Shown: one piece after another, positions 33,335 to 41,822 of the stretch
Layout: the number at the start of each line of letters is the position of its first letter
Position numbering within the stretch: the first letter of the stretch is position 1
Assembly: GCF_003991565.1 (NCBI RefSeq)
Contig: NZ_CP032819.1
Span: forward strand, 3,844,001 to 3,908,000
DNA from: Butyricimonas faecalis
GTDB lineage: Bacteria; Bacteroidota; Bacteroidia; Bacteroidales; Marinifilaceae
DNA length: 64,000 nt
Direction: 5' to 3'
Notes under the pieces: model-generated
The model's database searches: none
The model's input: the letters and a program-made list of their open reading frames with translations, nothing else
What the model was told of the DNA's origin: nothing
Program-made: the position numbers and the translations under genes

Positions 33335-33419
33335 TACTCGAGGCGGGACTTGAACCCGCACAGCCGCAATGGCCACGGGATTTTAAGTCCCGCGTGTCTA
33401 CCGATTCCACCACTCGAGC
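33335..33419 (-). tRNA. tRNA-Leu (UAA)
   Basis: It spans 85 bases with a long class II variable arm. On the minus strand the acceptor GCTCGAG pairs with CTCGAGT (first pair G-U). The anticodon loop is in GGGACTTAAAATCCC with anticodon TAA, and the T-loop is GGTTCAAGTCC-like. Discriminator is A and CCA is not encoded. It is the second tRNA in the transcript. Confidence 0.95.
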
Positions 33420-33426
33420 AACTTGG

Positions 33427-33499
33427 AGCGAAAAACGGGACTCGAACCCGCGACCCTAACCTTGGCAAGGTTATGCTCTACCAACTGAGCTATTTTCGC
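33427..33499 (-). tRNA. tRNA-Gly (GCC)
   Basis: It spans 73 bases. Acceptor GCGAAAA pairs with TTTTCGC. The anticodon stem-loop TAACCTTGCCAAGGTTA carries anticodon GCC, and the T-arm is GCGGGTTCGAGTCCCGT. A CCA triplet directly follows the discriminator T (33424-33426), so CCA appears encoded. It is the first tRNA in the transcript, 7 bases upstream of tRNA-Leu. Confidence 0.95.
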
Positions 33500-33547
33500 A
33501 TGATTGCTTGCAAAATTGTCTAGGAACTCTTTCCTTTTTTGCACTTG

Positions 33548-33579
33548 CAAATATAGAGCATTTTTTTGTTTCCAACAAA
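33548..33579 (-). promoter_or_regulatory. Promoter of the tRNA-Gly/tRNA-Leu operon
   Basis: On the minus strand TTTG (33579-33576) and TATATTTG (33555-33548) are 20 bases apart. This is a good match to the Bacteroidetes promoter, and the first tRNA base lies about 49 bases downstream. Confidence 0.8.
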
Positions 33580-33736
33580 GGGTTTGATAAGAAAATGCAA
33601 AGGATTTTATTAATTCGTTCCTTGAAAACTGTTTTTCATGTAGTTACTAAAGGAGGAAAGAGGGGGATATCGGGGAACTGGAGGTCGAAATGGGCTTGGT
33701 GAAGATGTGATTTTGTGATTTTTTTTAGGAAATGGA

Positions 33737-33766
33737 TTGTTCTCGGGTGCAGAATGATTATATTTG
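33737..33766 (+). promoter_or_regulatory. Promoter of ftsX
   Basis: TTG at 33737-33739 and TATATTTG at 33759-33766 are 19 bases apart. The position implies translation from the ATG at 33789, because the earlier in-frame ATG at 33732 lies upstream of the start of transcription. Confidence 0.7.
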
Positions 33767-33788
33767 TCAAGTTTTTAAGACAGAAAAA

Positions 33789-34655
33789 ATGTCGCGAACA
33801 GAGAGTAGAAAGGGAAAAAGTGCTTATTTTGTTCCCACAATCAGTATTTCTTTAGTGTTGATTGTGGTTGGTATGCTTGTATTTATTTTGTTGAATGCCC
33901 GGGTGGTTTCGGATCATGTGAAACGTAATATCGGTTTTGCCGTGATCGTGAAGGATAACACGAATGAAGTGGAGATCAAGCGGGTGCAAAAGATTCTGGA
34001 TACACAACCTTATGTTTATTCTTCCAAGTATATTACCAAAGAACAGGCGGCGAAGTCTTTCAAGAAAGAGATGGGTGAGGATTTTGAACGGATATTGGAC
34101 GCCAACCCGTTGTTGCCTTCTATCGAGATCAAACTGAATCCGGCTTACGCGAATAGTGATTCGTTGGCGATGATAGAGAAAGGATTGGCAAGGTTTGATA
34201 TTATTCATGAGGTGTATTATCAGAAATCCATGATCGAAAGTATTAACGAGAATATACGGCGGATCACGATTATCTTTTTGATTGTCGGGGCGGTGCTGGT
34301 ATTGATTTCGTTCACGTTGATTCGTAACATGATTCATCTGGCGGTTTATTCACAGCGGTTGCTGATCAAGACCATGCAGTTGGTGGGGGCCACTCCGTTT
34401 TTTATATGCAAGCCCTTCGTGTACGGGAGTATGTGGAGAGGTTTCTTCGGGGCGTTGATTGCTAACTTGGTATTGTTGGGAGCCATATTTTTCGTGCAGG
34501 AAAATGTGGGGAACGTGATTAATATCATGCGGCAGGACGTGATCCTGTTGATGGTGGGGTTCGTGATCTTTTCCGGGGTGGTGTTATCATTTTTCTCGGC
34601 TTGGTTCTCGGTTCGTCGCTATTTGCGACGGGATTTGAATGATTTATACGTGTAA
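33789..34655 (+). CDS. ftsX: Cell-division ABC-transporter-like permease FtsX
   Basis: The product has 288 residues. The start at 33789 (MSRTESRKG) is chosen from the promoter box. It has four membrane helices: one near residue 25 (ISLVLIVVGMLVFILL), then three in the C-terminal half (IIFLIVGAVLVLISFTLI; GFFGALIANLVLLGAIFF; LLMVGFVIFSGVVLSFFSA). The extracytoplasmic domain between the first two (about 50-165) and the FtsX signature IKTMQLVGATPFFICKPF fit the family. FtsX works with the ATPase FtsE to control peptidoglycan hydrolases at division; ftsE is not in this window. The order ftsX, DUF3098, uppP, truB, queA is a familiar Bacteroidetes arrangement. Confidence 0.93.
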   Translation: MSRTESRKGKSAYFVPTISISLVLIVVGMLVFILLNARVVSDHVKRNIGFAVIVKDNTNEVEIKRVQKILDTQPYVYSSKYITKEQAAKSFKKEMGEDFERILDANPLLPSIEIKLNPAYANSDSLAMIEKGLARFDIIHEVYYQKSMIESINENIRRITIIFLIVGAVLVLISFTLIRNMIHLAVYSQRLLIKTMQLVGATPFFICKPFVYGSMWRGFFGALIANLVLLGAIFFVQENVGNVINIMRQDVILLMVGFVIFSGVVLSFFSAWFSVRRYLRRDLNDLYV

Positions 34656-34665
34656 ATAAAAATAT

Positions 34666-34929
34666 ATGGCAAGAATTTTAAACGAAAAGAAAGACGGTTT
34701 TCCCATACCGAAGGATAATTACAAGATGATCCTGATAGGTTTCGGGATCGTTATAGTGGGCTTCCTCTTGATGATGGGGGGAGGAGCGGATTCTCCCGAT
34801 ACTTTTAACTATGACATTTTTAGTTTCCGCCGGATTACGTTAGCGCCTATTGTGGTGTTGTTTGGTTTTGGTTTCGTTTTTTGGGGAATCATGCGGAAAC
34901 CCAAAACGAAGGGGGAGGAGAAAAATTAA
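34666..34929 (+). CDS. DUF3098 family small membrane protein
   Basis: The product has 87 residues with two membrane helices (MILIGFGIVIVGFLLMMGGG and APIVVLFGFGFVFWGIM) separated by a short loop with FNYDIFSFRRITLAP. This matches DUF3098, which is commonly found between ftsX and uppP in Bacteroidetes. The role is unknown. It starts 10 bases after ftsX and is surely cotranscribed; a part in division or envelope synthesis is a guess from neighbours. Confidence 0.9.
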   Translation: MARILNEKKDGFPIPKDNYKMILIGFGIVIVGFLLMMGGGADSPDTFNYDIFSFRRITLAPIVVLFGFGFVFWGIMRKPKTKGEEKN

Positions 34930-34934
34930 ATATT

Positions 34935-34993
34935 AATGCAATTGAATATTGACGTACGTGCATTCTCAATTTTCAATTTCTAATTTTCAATTT
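34935..34993. repeat. AT-rich intergenic repeat upstream of uppP
   Basis: AATGCA (34935) and TGCATT (34959) are inverted, followed by near-tandem copies of TTTTCAATTT (34965-34993). No coding potential is seen. Its function is unclear. Confidence 0.4.
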
Positions 34994-34997
34994 ATAG

Positions 34998-35786
34998 ATG
35001 GAGTGGTTTGAGGCATTGGTACTTGGTGTCATCCAGGGGCTTACAGAGTTTTTGCCGGTGAGTAGTTCCGGACATTTGCAGATTTTTAGCGCTCTCTTCG
35101 GGATTGAGGGAGAGGAAAATTTAACGTTTGCCGTGGCGGTTCATGCAGCGACGGTTTGTAGTACAATCGTGATTTTGTGGAAAGAAGTCTCCGTGTTATT
35201 CAAGGGCTTTTTTGCGTTCAAGTATAATGATGAAATGGCCTACGTGTTGAAAATATTTCTTTCCATGATACCGGTGGCTATCGTGGGATTTTGTTTCAAG
35301 GATTACGTGAAGGCCTTGTTCGGTTCGGAATTGACGATAGTGGGATGTATGTTGCTGGTAACGGCCGTGTTGTTGTCGTTCGCTTATTACGCAAAACCCC
35401 GGATGAAGGAGAAAATCTCGTACCGGGATGCTTTCGTGATCGGGTTGGCGCAAGCGTGTGCCGTGTTGCCCGGTTTGTCTCGTTCCGGTTCGACAATTGC
35501 TACCGGAATATTGTTGGGTAACAAGAAGGAGGCGGTGGCCAAGTTCTCTTTTTTGATGGTGTTGATTCCTATTTTGGGAGAGGCTTTACTGGATCTGATG
35601 AAAGGAGGCTTCTCGGTAGAGGCAAGCGGTATTTCGACCGGGGCTCTACTAGTGGGATTCGCTGCAGCTTTTATCTCGGGATGTATTGCTTGTCGCTGGA
35701 TGATTGATGTCGTGAAAAAGGGTAAATTGATTTGGTTTGCCATTTATTGTGCTATCGCGGGTATATTGACGATTGTTTTGGGATAA
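34998..35786 (+). CDS. uppP: Undecaprenyl-diphosphatase UppP (BacA)
   Basis: The product has 262 residues. The two family signatures are present: [15 protein letters not shown] at residues 14-28 with the catalytic Glu, and [14 protein letters not shown] near residue 155. About eight membrane helices are predicted. The enzyme removes a phosphate from undecaprenyl diphosphate at the membrane, recycling the lipid carrier for peptidoglycan and polysaccharide synthesis, and its presence is linked to bacitracin tolerance. Its TAA stop shares a base with the truB start (TAATG), so the two are translationally coupled. Confidence 0.96.
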   Translation: MEWFEALVLGVIQGLTEFLPVSSSGHLQIFSALFGIEGEENLTFAVAVHAATVCSTIVILWKEVSVLFKGFFAFKYNDEMAYVLKIFLSMIPVAIVGFCFKDYVKALFGSELTIVGCMLLVTAVLLSFAYYAKPRMKEKISYRDAFVIGLAQACAVLPGLSRSGSTIATGILLGNKKEAVAKFSFLMVLIPILGEALLDLMKGGFSVEASGISTGALLVGFAAAFISGCIACRWMIDVVKKGKLIWFAIYCAIAGILTIVLG

Positions 35787-36502
35787 TGAGCAAGTGGGGT
35801 AATATTTTTTTTAGAGAAGGAGAGGACTTTCGAGCCGGAGCGGTGTTCGTGGTGGATAAACCTTTGCATTGGACATCGTTTGATGTGGTGAATAAAGTTC
35901 GTATTTGTTTGCGAAAAGGATACGGAAAGATAAAAGTGGGACACGCGGGGACGTTGGACCCGTTGGCGTCGGGGGTGGTAATTATTTGCGTGGGGAAGGA
36001 GACAAAAAAGATCGAGGAGTATATGGGGCAGGAGAAAGAGTATGTGGCGGAAATTACTTTCGGACATACGACTCCTTCTTATGATTTGGAGACTTCTTTT
36101 GACGAGGAGTTTTCGTACGAGCACGTGGATCGAAGTTGTTTGGAGCGGGCGATTGAGCAGTTTGTCGGGGAGATCGAGCAGTTCCCGCCTTCTTATTCAG
36201 CTGTTCGTGTTGACGGGGTCCGGGCGTACGAGAAAGCACGCCGCGGGGACGAAGTCGAGATGAAGAGTCGGAAGGTGATGGTTCGGGAGATTGAAATATT
36301 GAAAGCGGAATTGCCAGTAGTGGAACTTCGGATCGTGTGTAGCAAGGGGACGTATATTCGTTCACTGGCTCATGATCTGGGAAAAGCCTGCGGGAGTGGT
36401 TCGCATTTGTCCGCTCTGAGAAGGACCCGGGTGGGAGACTTTCGGGTGGAAGATGGGTTTAAAATGGATGAAATTATTGGAGTTTTACAGGAAAATTTGT
36501 AA
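35786..36502 (+). CDS. truB: tRNA pseudouridine-55 synthase TruB
   Basis: The product has 238 residues, starting at the ATG that overlaps the uppP stop. The catalytic Asp58 lies in HAGTLDPLASGVVI, and the TruB-specific segments FVVDKPLHWTSFDVV, PPSYSAVRVDG and CSKGTYIRSLAHDLG follow in order. It isomerises U55 in the T-loop of tRNAs to pseudouridine. It lacks a long C-terminal PUA extension, as in many short Bacteroidetes TruB proteins. queA follows after 38 bases, giving a tRNA-modification pair. Confidence 0.96.
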   Translation: MSKWGNIFFREGEDFRAGAVFVVDKPLHWTSFDVVNKVRICLRKGYGKIKVGHAGTLDPLASGVVIICVGKETKKIEEYMGQEKEYVAEITFGHTTPSYDLETSFDEEFSYEHVDRSCLERAIEQFVGEIEQFPPSYSAVRVDGVRAYEKARRGDEVEMKSRKVMVREIEILKAELPVVELRIVCSKGTYIRSLAHDLGKACGSGSHLSALRRTRVGDFRVEDGFKMDEIIGVLQENL

Positions 36503-36540
36503 TTTAGCAAGATTTGATTAATACATAAACATTATTCAAC

Positions 36541-37590
36541 ATGAAATTATCTAAGTTTAAATATAAGTTGCCGCCGGAGTTGATTGCGTTGCATCCGACG
36601 CCTAACCGGGATGAGGCCCGGTTAATGGTTCTGGATCGGAAAACCGGAAAGATTGAACACAAGATATTTAAAGATGTGATTGATTACTTTGACGAGAAGG
36701 ATGTATTCGTGTTTAACGATTCCAAGGTGTTCCCGGCGAGGTTATATGGAAACAAGGAAAAAACCGGAGCGGAGATCGAGGTGTTTTTGCTGAGGGAGTT
36801 GAATCCGGAATTGCGTATCTGGGACGTGTTGGTTGATCCGGCCCGGAAAATACGTATCGGGAACAAGTTGTATTTCGGAGAAGATGATAGCATGGTGGCC
36901 GAGGTCATTGATAATACCACTTCTCGCGGGAGAACATTGCGTTTTCTGTTTGATGGAGAGTATGACGAGTTCAAGAAGGAGTTGTACGCATTGGGCGAGA
37001 CCCCGCTTCCTCGTTTTATCAACCGGAAAGTGGAACCGGAGGATGCCGAGAATTATCAGACTATTTTTGCCAAACATGAAGGTGCGGTGGCAGCCCCGAC
37101 TGCAGGTATGCATTTCAGCCGCGAGTTGATGAAACGGATGGAGATCAAGGGAATTGATTTCGCTTATATCACGCTGCACGTCGGTTTGGGAAACTTCCGG
37201 GAGGTGGACGTGGAGGATTTGACGAAGCACAAGATGGATTCGGAACAAATCTTCGTGACACCGGAAACGGTGAAAATCGTGAATGATGCAAAGGATGAAA
37301 AGCATAAAATTTGTGCCGTGGGTACGACGGTTGTGCGTACATTGGAAAGTTGCGTGACCACGAAAGGGCGGTTGACGGAATTTGAAGGGTGGACGAATAA
37401 GTTTATCTTCCCCCCGTATGATTTCAGCGTGCCGGATGCTTTCATTTCCAATTTCCACTTGCCTTATTCGACGTTACTGATGATGGTGGCGGCTTTCGGT
37501 GGGTATGAACACGTGATGGAAGCGTATAATCAGGCGGTTAAGGAGAAATATCGTTTTGGTACCTATGGCGATGCCATGCTTATCATTTGA
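36541..37590 (+). CDS. queA: S-adenosylmethionine:tRNA ribosyltransferase-isomerase QueA
   Basis: The product has 349 residues, the usual length. It begins [19 protein letters not shown] and contains the family segments [47 protein letters not shown], and [19 protein letters not shown] near the C-terminus. It transfers the ribosyl part of SAM to preQ1-modified tRNA to make epoxyqueuosine. It follows truB in the same direction, and a weak terminator-like hairpin separates it from mfd. Confidence 0.97.
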   Translation: MKLSKFKYKLPPELIALHPTPNRDEARLMVLDRKTGKIEHKIFKDVIDYFDEKDVFVFNDSKVFPARLYGNKEKTGAEIEVFLLRELNPELRIWDVLVDPARKIRIGNKLYFGEDDSMVAEVIDNTTSRGRTLRFLFDGEYDEFKKELYALGETPLPRFINRKVEPEDAENYQTIFAKHEGAVAAPTAGMHFSRELMKRMEIKGIDFAYITLHVGLGNFREVDVEDLTKHKMDSEQIFVTPETVKIVNDAKDEKHKICAVGTTVVRTLESCVTTKGRLTEFEGWTNKFIFPPYDFSVPDAFISNFHLPYSTLLMMVAAFGGYEHVMEAYNQAVKEKYRFGTYGDAMLII

Positions 37591-37613
37591 AATATAGAAC
37601 CTAAGGGTTGAAG

Positions 37614-37643
37614 ACGGTATGCTGAAAGGTATGCCGTTTTTTT
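37614..37643 (+). terminator. Weak terminator after queA
   Basis: ACGGTAT (37614-37620) pairs with ATGCCGT (37631-37637) with one G-U pair and a 10-base loop, followed by a T-run. Confidence 0.5.
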
Positions 37644-37660
37644 GATAAAGGGACAAAGAT

Positions 37661-40600
37661 TTGGAAGCAAAAGAGTTATTAGATTTATTTCAAGATCATC
37701 CTGTTGTTCAGAAAATTGCCGGTCGTTTGCGTAAGCAGGCGGGGACAAAGATAAAGCTGGAGAACGGGATCGGTTCGCTGGTGGCTTTTATCGCGGGCGC
37801 CGTGGGACGAGAGTTGAATGGGTTGCAGCTTTTCGTGTTGAACGACAAGGAGGAAGCAGCTTATTTTTATAATGATTTATTGACTTTTTATGACGAGGAA
37901 AGAGTGCGTTTTCTGCCTTCTTCGTTTCGGCGTTCCGGTAATTTTGAAGATAAAGATAACGATTCGATCTTGGTTCGGACAGAGGTGTTGAATGCCTTGA
38001 CGGCCAAGGAAGTGGGAATGGTGGTTACTTACACGGAGGCGATGGCTGAGAGGGTGGTGAGTAAGAAGATGTTGGCTGACATGTCGATGCCCGTGATAAA
38101 AGGGAATAAGTTGTCGATAACATTCCTAGAGTCGTTGTTGGGAGAGTATGGTTTCGAGCGGAGTGATTTCGTGTATGAACCCGGGCAGTTTTCTATTCGG
38201 GGGAGTATCGTGGATGTCTATTCTTTCGCGGAAGAGCGTCCGGTGCGAATAGATTTTTTCGGGGACGAGGTGGAAAGCATCCGTTATTTCGATGTCGAGA
38301 CACAGCTTTCCGAGCAGTTGATTGACAAGGTGGTGATCGTGCCTGATTTGAGTGAATCAACGGATAAGAATGATAATGTTGGATTGACGGAGTTTCTTGG
38401 AAGAGAGACTACCTGGTGGATGAAGAATTCCTTGTTGATTCATGACCGCATCAATTCATTAAAAGAGTTGGATGCCGGAGAGTTTTTGATTACGTCGGAT
38501 AGTTTGTTTCGGACAATCGAAGAGAACAGTGTGGTGGAGTGGGGACCGGAGTTGTTTTTCCGGGGTGAGGTGATTCGCTTGGAGGCGGAGGTGCAACCGG
38601 CCGTAAATAAACAATTTGATTTATTGGCAGAGCATTTGCTGGACAAGCAGATGGATCGGTACACGGTTTATCTTTGTTCCACGAACGATATGCAGCTTCA
38701 GCGATTGCGGGATATTTTCTCGGACAAGGGGCATGAGGTGAATTTTGTGCCCGTGGAGGGAACGATTCACGAGGGATTCAGTGATGCCCAGATTAAGGTG
38801 TGTATTTACACGGAGCATCAAATTTTTGACCGTTACCAAAAATACCGCTTGAAGACTTCGCAAATACGAAAAGGTCGGGAGTCCATCACGATCAGTGATT
38901 TGCAGAATTTGCATCCCGGTGATTACGTGGTGCATATTGATCATGGAATCGGACGTTTCGGTGGGTTGACAAAGATCGATAATGACGGAAAGATTCAGGA
39001 GGCCATACGTTTGGTGTATAAGAACAATTCTGAATTGTACGTGAGTCTCCATTCATTGCATAAAATTTCCAAGTACAAGGGAAAGGATGGAGAACCGCCA
39101 ACCGTGAGTAAGTTAGGTGGGGAGGCTTGGAATAAATTAAAGCAGCGGACGAAGTCGAGGGTAAAGGATATTGCCCGAGAGTTAATAGCCTTGTATGCCA
39201 AGCGCAGGCGGGAGGAAGCTTATGCTTTCTCGAAAGATAGTTTTTTGCAGGATGAGATGGAGGCTTCCTTCATGTACGAGGAAACGCCGGATCAGATGAA
39301 AGCGATTGAAGCGGTGAAAGCGGACATGGAGAGTCCTCACGTGATGGACCGTTTGATTTGTGGGGACGTGGGATTCGGGAAAACGGAAGTCGCTATCCGG
39401 GCGGCATTTAAGGCGGTGGCCGATAGCAAGCAGGTGGCCGTGTTGGTGCCGACAACGGTTTTGGCTTATCAACATTATAATACTTTCAAGAAGCGCCTGG
39501 AGGGGATGCCTTGCCGGATCGAGTATATCAGCCGAATGAAAAAGAGTGCTGATATTAAGCGAATTTTGAAAGATCTGGAAGTGGGGAAGGTGGATATTAT
39601 CATCGGGACGCATCGTTTGACAAGCAATGATGTAAAATTTAAGGACCTCGGTTTACTGGTGATTGATGAAGAGCAGAAGTTCGGGGTAGCGGTGAAGGAG
39701 AAGTTGAAACGGTTGAAATTGAACGTGGATACCATTACCATGACGGCCACGCCGATCCCGCGAACGTTGCAATTCTCACTGATGGGGGCGAGGGATATGT
39801 CAATAATCCGTACAGCCCCGCCCAATCGTTACCCGATCGTGACGGAATTGCATCGGTTTGATGAAAAAGTAATTAAGGAGGCAATTTCTTACGAGGTGAG
39901 CCGCGGGGGACAGGTGTTTTTTATTCATAACCGGGTGGATAATATCCGGGATATTCAATATATGATTCATCGTTTGATTCCCGGCATCAAGAGTTGTGTG
40001 GGACACGGGCAGATGAGTGGGGAAGAGTTGGAAACGGTGATGCATGATTTCGTGCGGGGAGATTACGATGTGTTGATTGCCACAACAATTGTGGAGTCGG
40101 GGTTGGATATTCCTAACGCGAATACGATTATTATTAATCAGGCCCAGAATTACGGGCTGAGCGATCTGCACCAGTTGCGGGGCCGGGTGGGACGTTCCAA
40201 CAGGAAGGCTTTTTGTTATTTGTTGGCCCCACCCTTGGAATTAGTGAACGCGGATGCCCGGAGACGTTTGAAGGCGATCGAGGATTTTAGCGGTTTGGGG
40301 AGTGGGTTCAATATTGCCATGCAGGATTTGGATATTCGCGGGGCCGGGAATATTTTGGGAGGAGAACAATCCGGTTTCATCGCGGAAGTGGGGTACGAGA
40401 CGTATCAAAGAATTCTGAACGAGGCGTTAGTGGAATTGAGGGACGAGGAGTTTCCTGAATTGCAGAAAGAGCATCCGGATGAGCCGACGGTGTTTGCCAC
40501 GGATTGTGTGATTGATACGGATTTTGCTTTATTGATTCCCGATACTTACGTGGAGAATGTGAGTGAACGAATCCGGTTGTACCGGGAGTTGGATAACATC

Positions 40601-40966
40601 ACGAATGAGGAGGCTTTACAGCGTTTTGAAATAGAAATGAAGGACCGCTTTGGCGAGATTCCGACGCCGGTTGTCGGGTTGATGGAAGTGGTTCGGATTC
40701 GTCAAAAGTGTATAGATTTGGGAATTGAACGGTTGATGGTGAAGAATAATAAGATGATTGTTTACTTTATCAGTGATCAGAATTCGTCATTTTATGCCTC
40801 ACCCGTGTTTAGTGAGCTATTGAAATTTATACAGAAACAGGTGATCCCTTGCAAGATCAGCGAAAAGAATGATAAGTTGAGTCTGGTTTTCACGAACATT
40901 GCCGATATTAATCGGGTATCGGAGATTATACGAGAGATGCGCGACTTTGCTTATGGTAATAATTAG
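37661..40966 (+). CDS. mfd: Transcription-repair coupling factor Mfd
   Basis: The product has 1101 residues. It apparently starts at TTG (37661): an in-frame TAA lies 15 bases upstream, no ATG or GTG follows for over 100 codons, and the MEAKELLDLFQ start fits the family. Order: UvrB-like damage-recognition region (about residues 1-330), RNA-polymerase interaction domain (PGDYVVHIDHGIGRFGG, about 410-480), translocase with Walker A GDVGFGKTEVA and DEEQ box (VIDEEQKFGV), helicase motifs TMTATPIPRTL and GRVGRSNRKAFCYLL, and a C-terminal TRCF domain. Mfd removes RNA polymerase stalled at lesions and recruits UvrA. coaX follows 3 bases after its stop. Confidence 0.97.
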   Translation: MEAKELLDLFQDHPVVQKIAGRLRKQAGTKIKLENGIGSLVAFIAGAVGRELNGLQLFVLNDKEEAAYFYNDLLTFYDEERVRFLPSSFRRSGNFEDKDNDSILVRTEVLNALTAKEVGMVVTYTEAMAERVVSKKMLADMSMPVIKGNKLSITFLESLLGEYGFERSDFVYEPGQFSIRGSIVDVYSFAEERPVRIDFFGDEVESIRYFDVETQLSEQLIDKVVIVPDLSESTDKNDNVGLTEFLGRETTWWMKNSLLIHDRINSLKELDAGEFLITSDSLFRTIEENSVVEWGPELFFRGEVIRLEAEVQPAVNKQFDLLAEHLLDKQMDRYTVYLCSTNDMQLQRLRDIFSDKGHEVNFVPVEGTIHEGFSDAQIKVCIYTEHQIFDRYQKYRLKTSQIRKGRESITISDLQNLHPGDYVVHIDHGIGRFGGLTKIDNDGKIQEAIRLVYKNNSELYVSLHSLHKISKYKGKDGEPPTVSKLGGEAWNKLKQRTKSRVKDIARELIALYAKRRREEAYAFSKDSFLQDEMEASFMYEETPDQMKAIEAVKADMESPHVMDRLICGDVGFGKTEVAIRAAFKAVADSKQVAVLVPTTVLAYQHYNTFKKRLEGMPCRIEYISRMKKSADIKRILKDLEVGKVDIIIGTHRLTSNDVKFKDLGLLVIDEEQKFGVAVKEKLKRLKLNVDTITMTATPIPRTLQFSLMGARDMSIIRTAPPNRYPIVTELHRFDEKVIKEAISYEVSRGGQVFFIHNRVDNIRDIQYMIHRLIPGIKSCVGHGQMSGEELETVMHDFVRGDYDVLIATTIVESGLDIPNANTIIINQAQNYGLSDLHQLRGRVGRSNRKAFCYLLAPPLELVNADARRRLKAIEDFSGLGSGFNIAMQDLDIRGAGNILGGEQSGFIAEVGYETYQRILNEALVELRDEEFPELQKEHPDEPTVFATDCVIDTDFALLIPDTYVENVSERIRLYRELDNITNEEALQRFEIEMKDRFGEIPTPVVGLMEVVRIRQKCIDLGIERLMVKNNKMIVYFISDQNSSFYASPVFSELLKFIQKQVIPCKISEKNDKLSLVFTNIADINRVSEIIREMRDFAYGNN

Positions 40967-40969
40967 GCT

Positions 40970-41707
40970 ATGAATTTAATTGTTGATATTGGAAATACAC
41001 GAACTAAGTACGCTGTTTTTGATGACGGAGCGTGGGTGGAGTGTGGATTGGGATTACCGGAAGTGTATGATCTGGCAAAGACGTATCGAGAAAACGGGAA
41101 GGAGGTAGACTTAATTTTGTCAAGCACGGGTGCCATCTCGGCAGAAGTGCGGGAAAGATTGCGGGAAGTTTCTACTTTCTTTTGTGAAGTGTCATCGGAA
41201 ATCCCCTTGCCTATACGCTTGGGATATGATACCCCGAAGACATTGGGCGTTGACAGGATTGCCGGTTGCGTGGGAGGGGCATTCCTTTTCCCGGGTAGGG
41301 AATTGCTGGTGATTGATTCAGGAACGGCGATTACGTATGATTTTGTCAGTGCTGACGGAGAGTTTCGGGGAGGAAATATTTCTCCGGGTCTGGGTATTCG
41401 TTTCCGGGCGCTCAACGAGTTCACTGCAAGTCTTCCATTGGTGAAATGTTCCATGGAACACGGCTATATCGGAAAGAACACGCATGATGCGATTTTGAAC
41501 GGGGTGATGAATGGTATACTTTTTGAGGTAAGAGGGTATATAGATGAGTTGCTTCGAAATAATCCTCATGCTGTGGTAATTATAACGGGTGGAGGAAGTG
41601 AATATTTGAAGAAAACGTTGAAACGCACCGTTTGTTTTGAAGATAAGTTGGTGATCACGGGTTTAAATAGAATTTTAGAATATCAAAAAACGGTTAATTA
41701 TACATGA
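40970..41707 (+). CDS. coaX: Type III pantothenate kinase CoaX
   Basis: The product has 245 residues with the ASKHA-fold motifs of CoaX: LIVDIGNTRTKYAVFD (phosphate 1 loop), TLGVDRIAGCVGG, LVIDSGTAITYDFVS (phosphate 2), GGNISPGLGIRFRALNEFTA, and IITGGGSEYL (adenosine). It phosphorylates pantothenate in the first step of coenzyme A synthesis. It starts 3 bases after mfd, an unusual pairing of DNA repair and cofactor genes that reflects operon packing. No clear terminator was found after it. Confidence 0.96.
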   Translation: MNLIVDIGNTRTKYAVFDDGAWVECGLGLPEVYDLAKTYRENGKEVDLILSSTGAISAEVRERLREVSTFFCEVSSEIPLPIRLGYDTPKTLGVDRIAGCVGGAFLFPGRELLVIDSGTAITYDFVSADGEFRGGNISPGLGIRFRALNEFTASLPLVKCSMEHGYIGKNTHDAILNGVMNGILFEVRGYIDELLRNNPHAVVIITGGGSEYLKKTLKRTVCFEDKLVITGLNRILEYQKTVNYT

Positions 41708-41745
41708 AAAATATGTGAAACATTTCCGTTTTAAAGAAATAGTGG

Positions 41746-41753
41746 TAATTTTG
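41746..41753 (+). promoter_or_regulatory. -7 box upstream of the TPR-protein gene
   Basis: TAATTTTG matches TAnnTTTG. It lies about 70 bases before the start codon, leaving a 5-prime leader of roughly 65 bases. No convincing -33 element was found. Confidence 0.6.
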
Positions 41754-41822
41754 CAATAGTCCTCATGTGGGTGGGACTGGCTATGATGAAAAAACTTATT
41801 CAAACTAACTTAAATAAAAGGG

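Noticed and set aside
33508..33702. Small plus-strand frame of 64 codons after the tRNA genes
   Set aside because: It overlaps the tRNA promoter, has no ribosome-binding or family features, and its basic, low-complexity sequence looks non-coding.
36742..37458. Minus-strand open frame of 238 codons opposite queA
   Set aside because: queA has complete family signatures on the plus strand. The mirror frame is His/Ile/Arg-rich with no domain.
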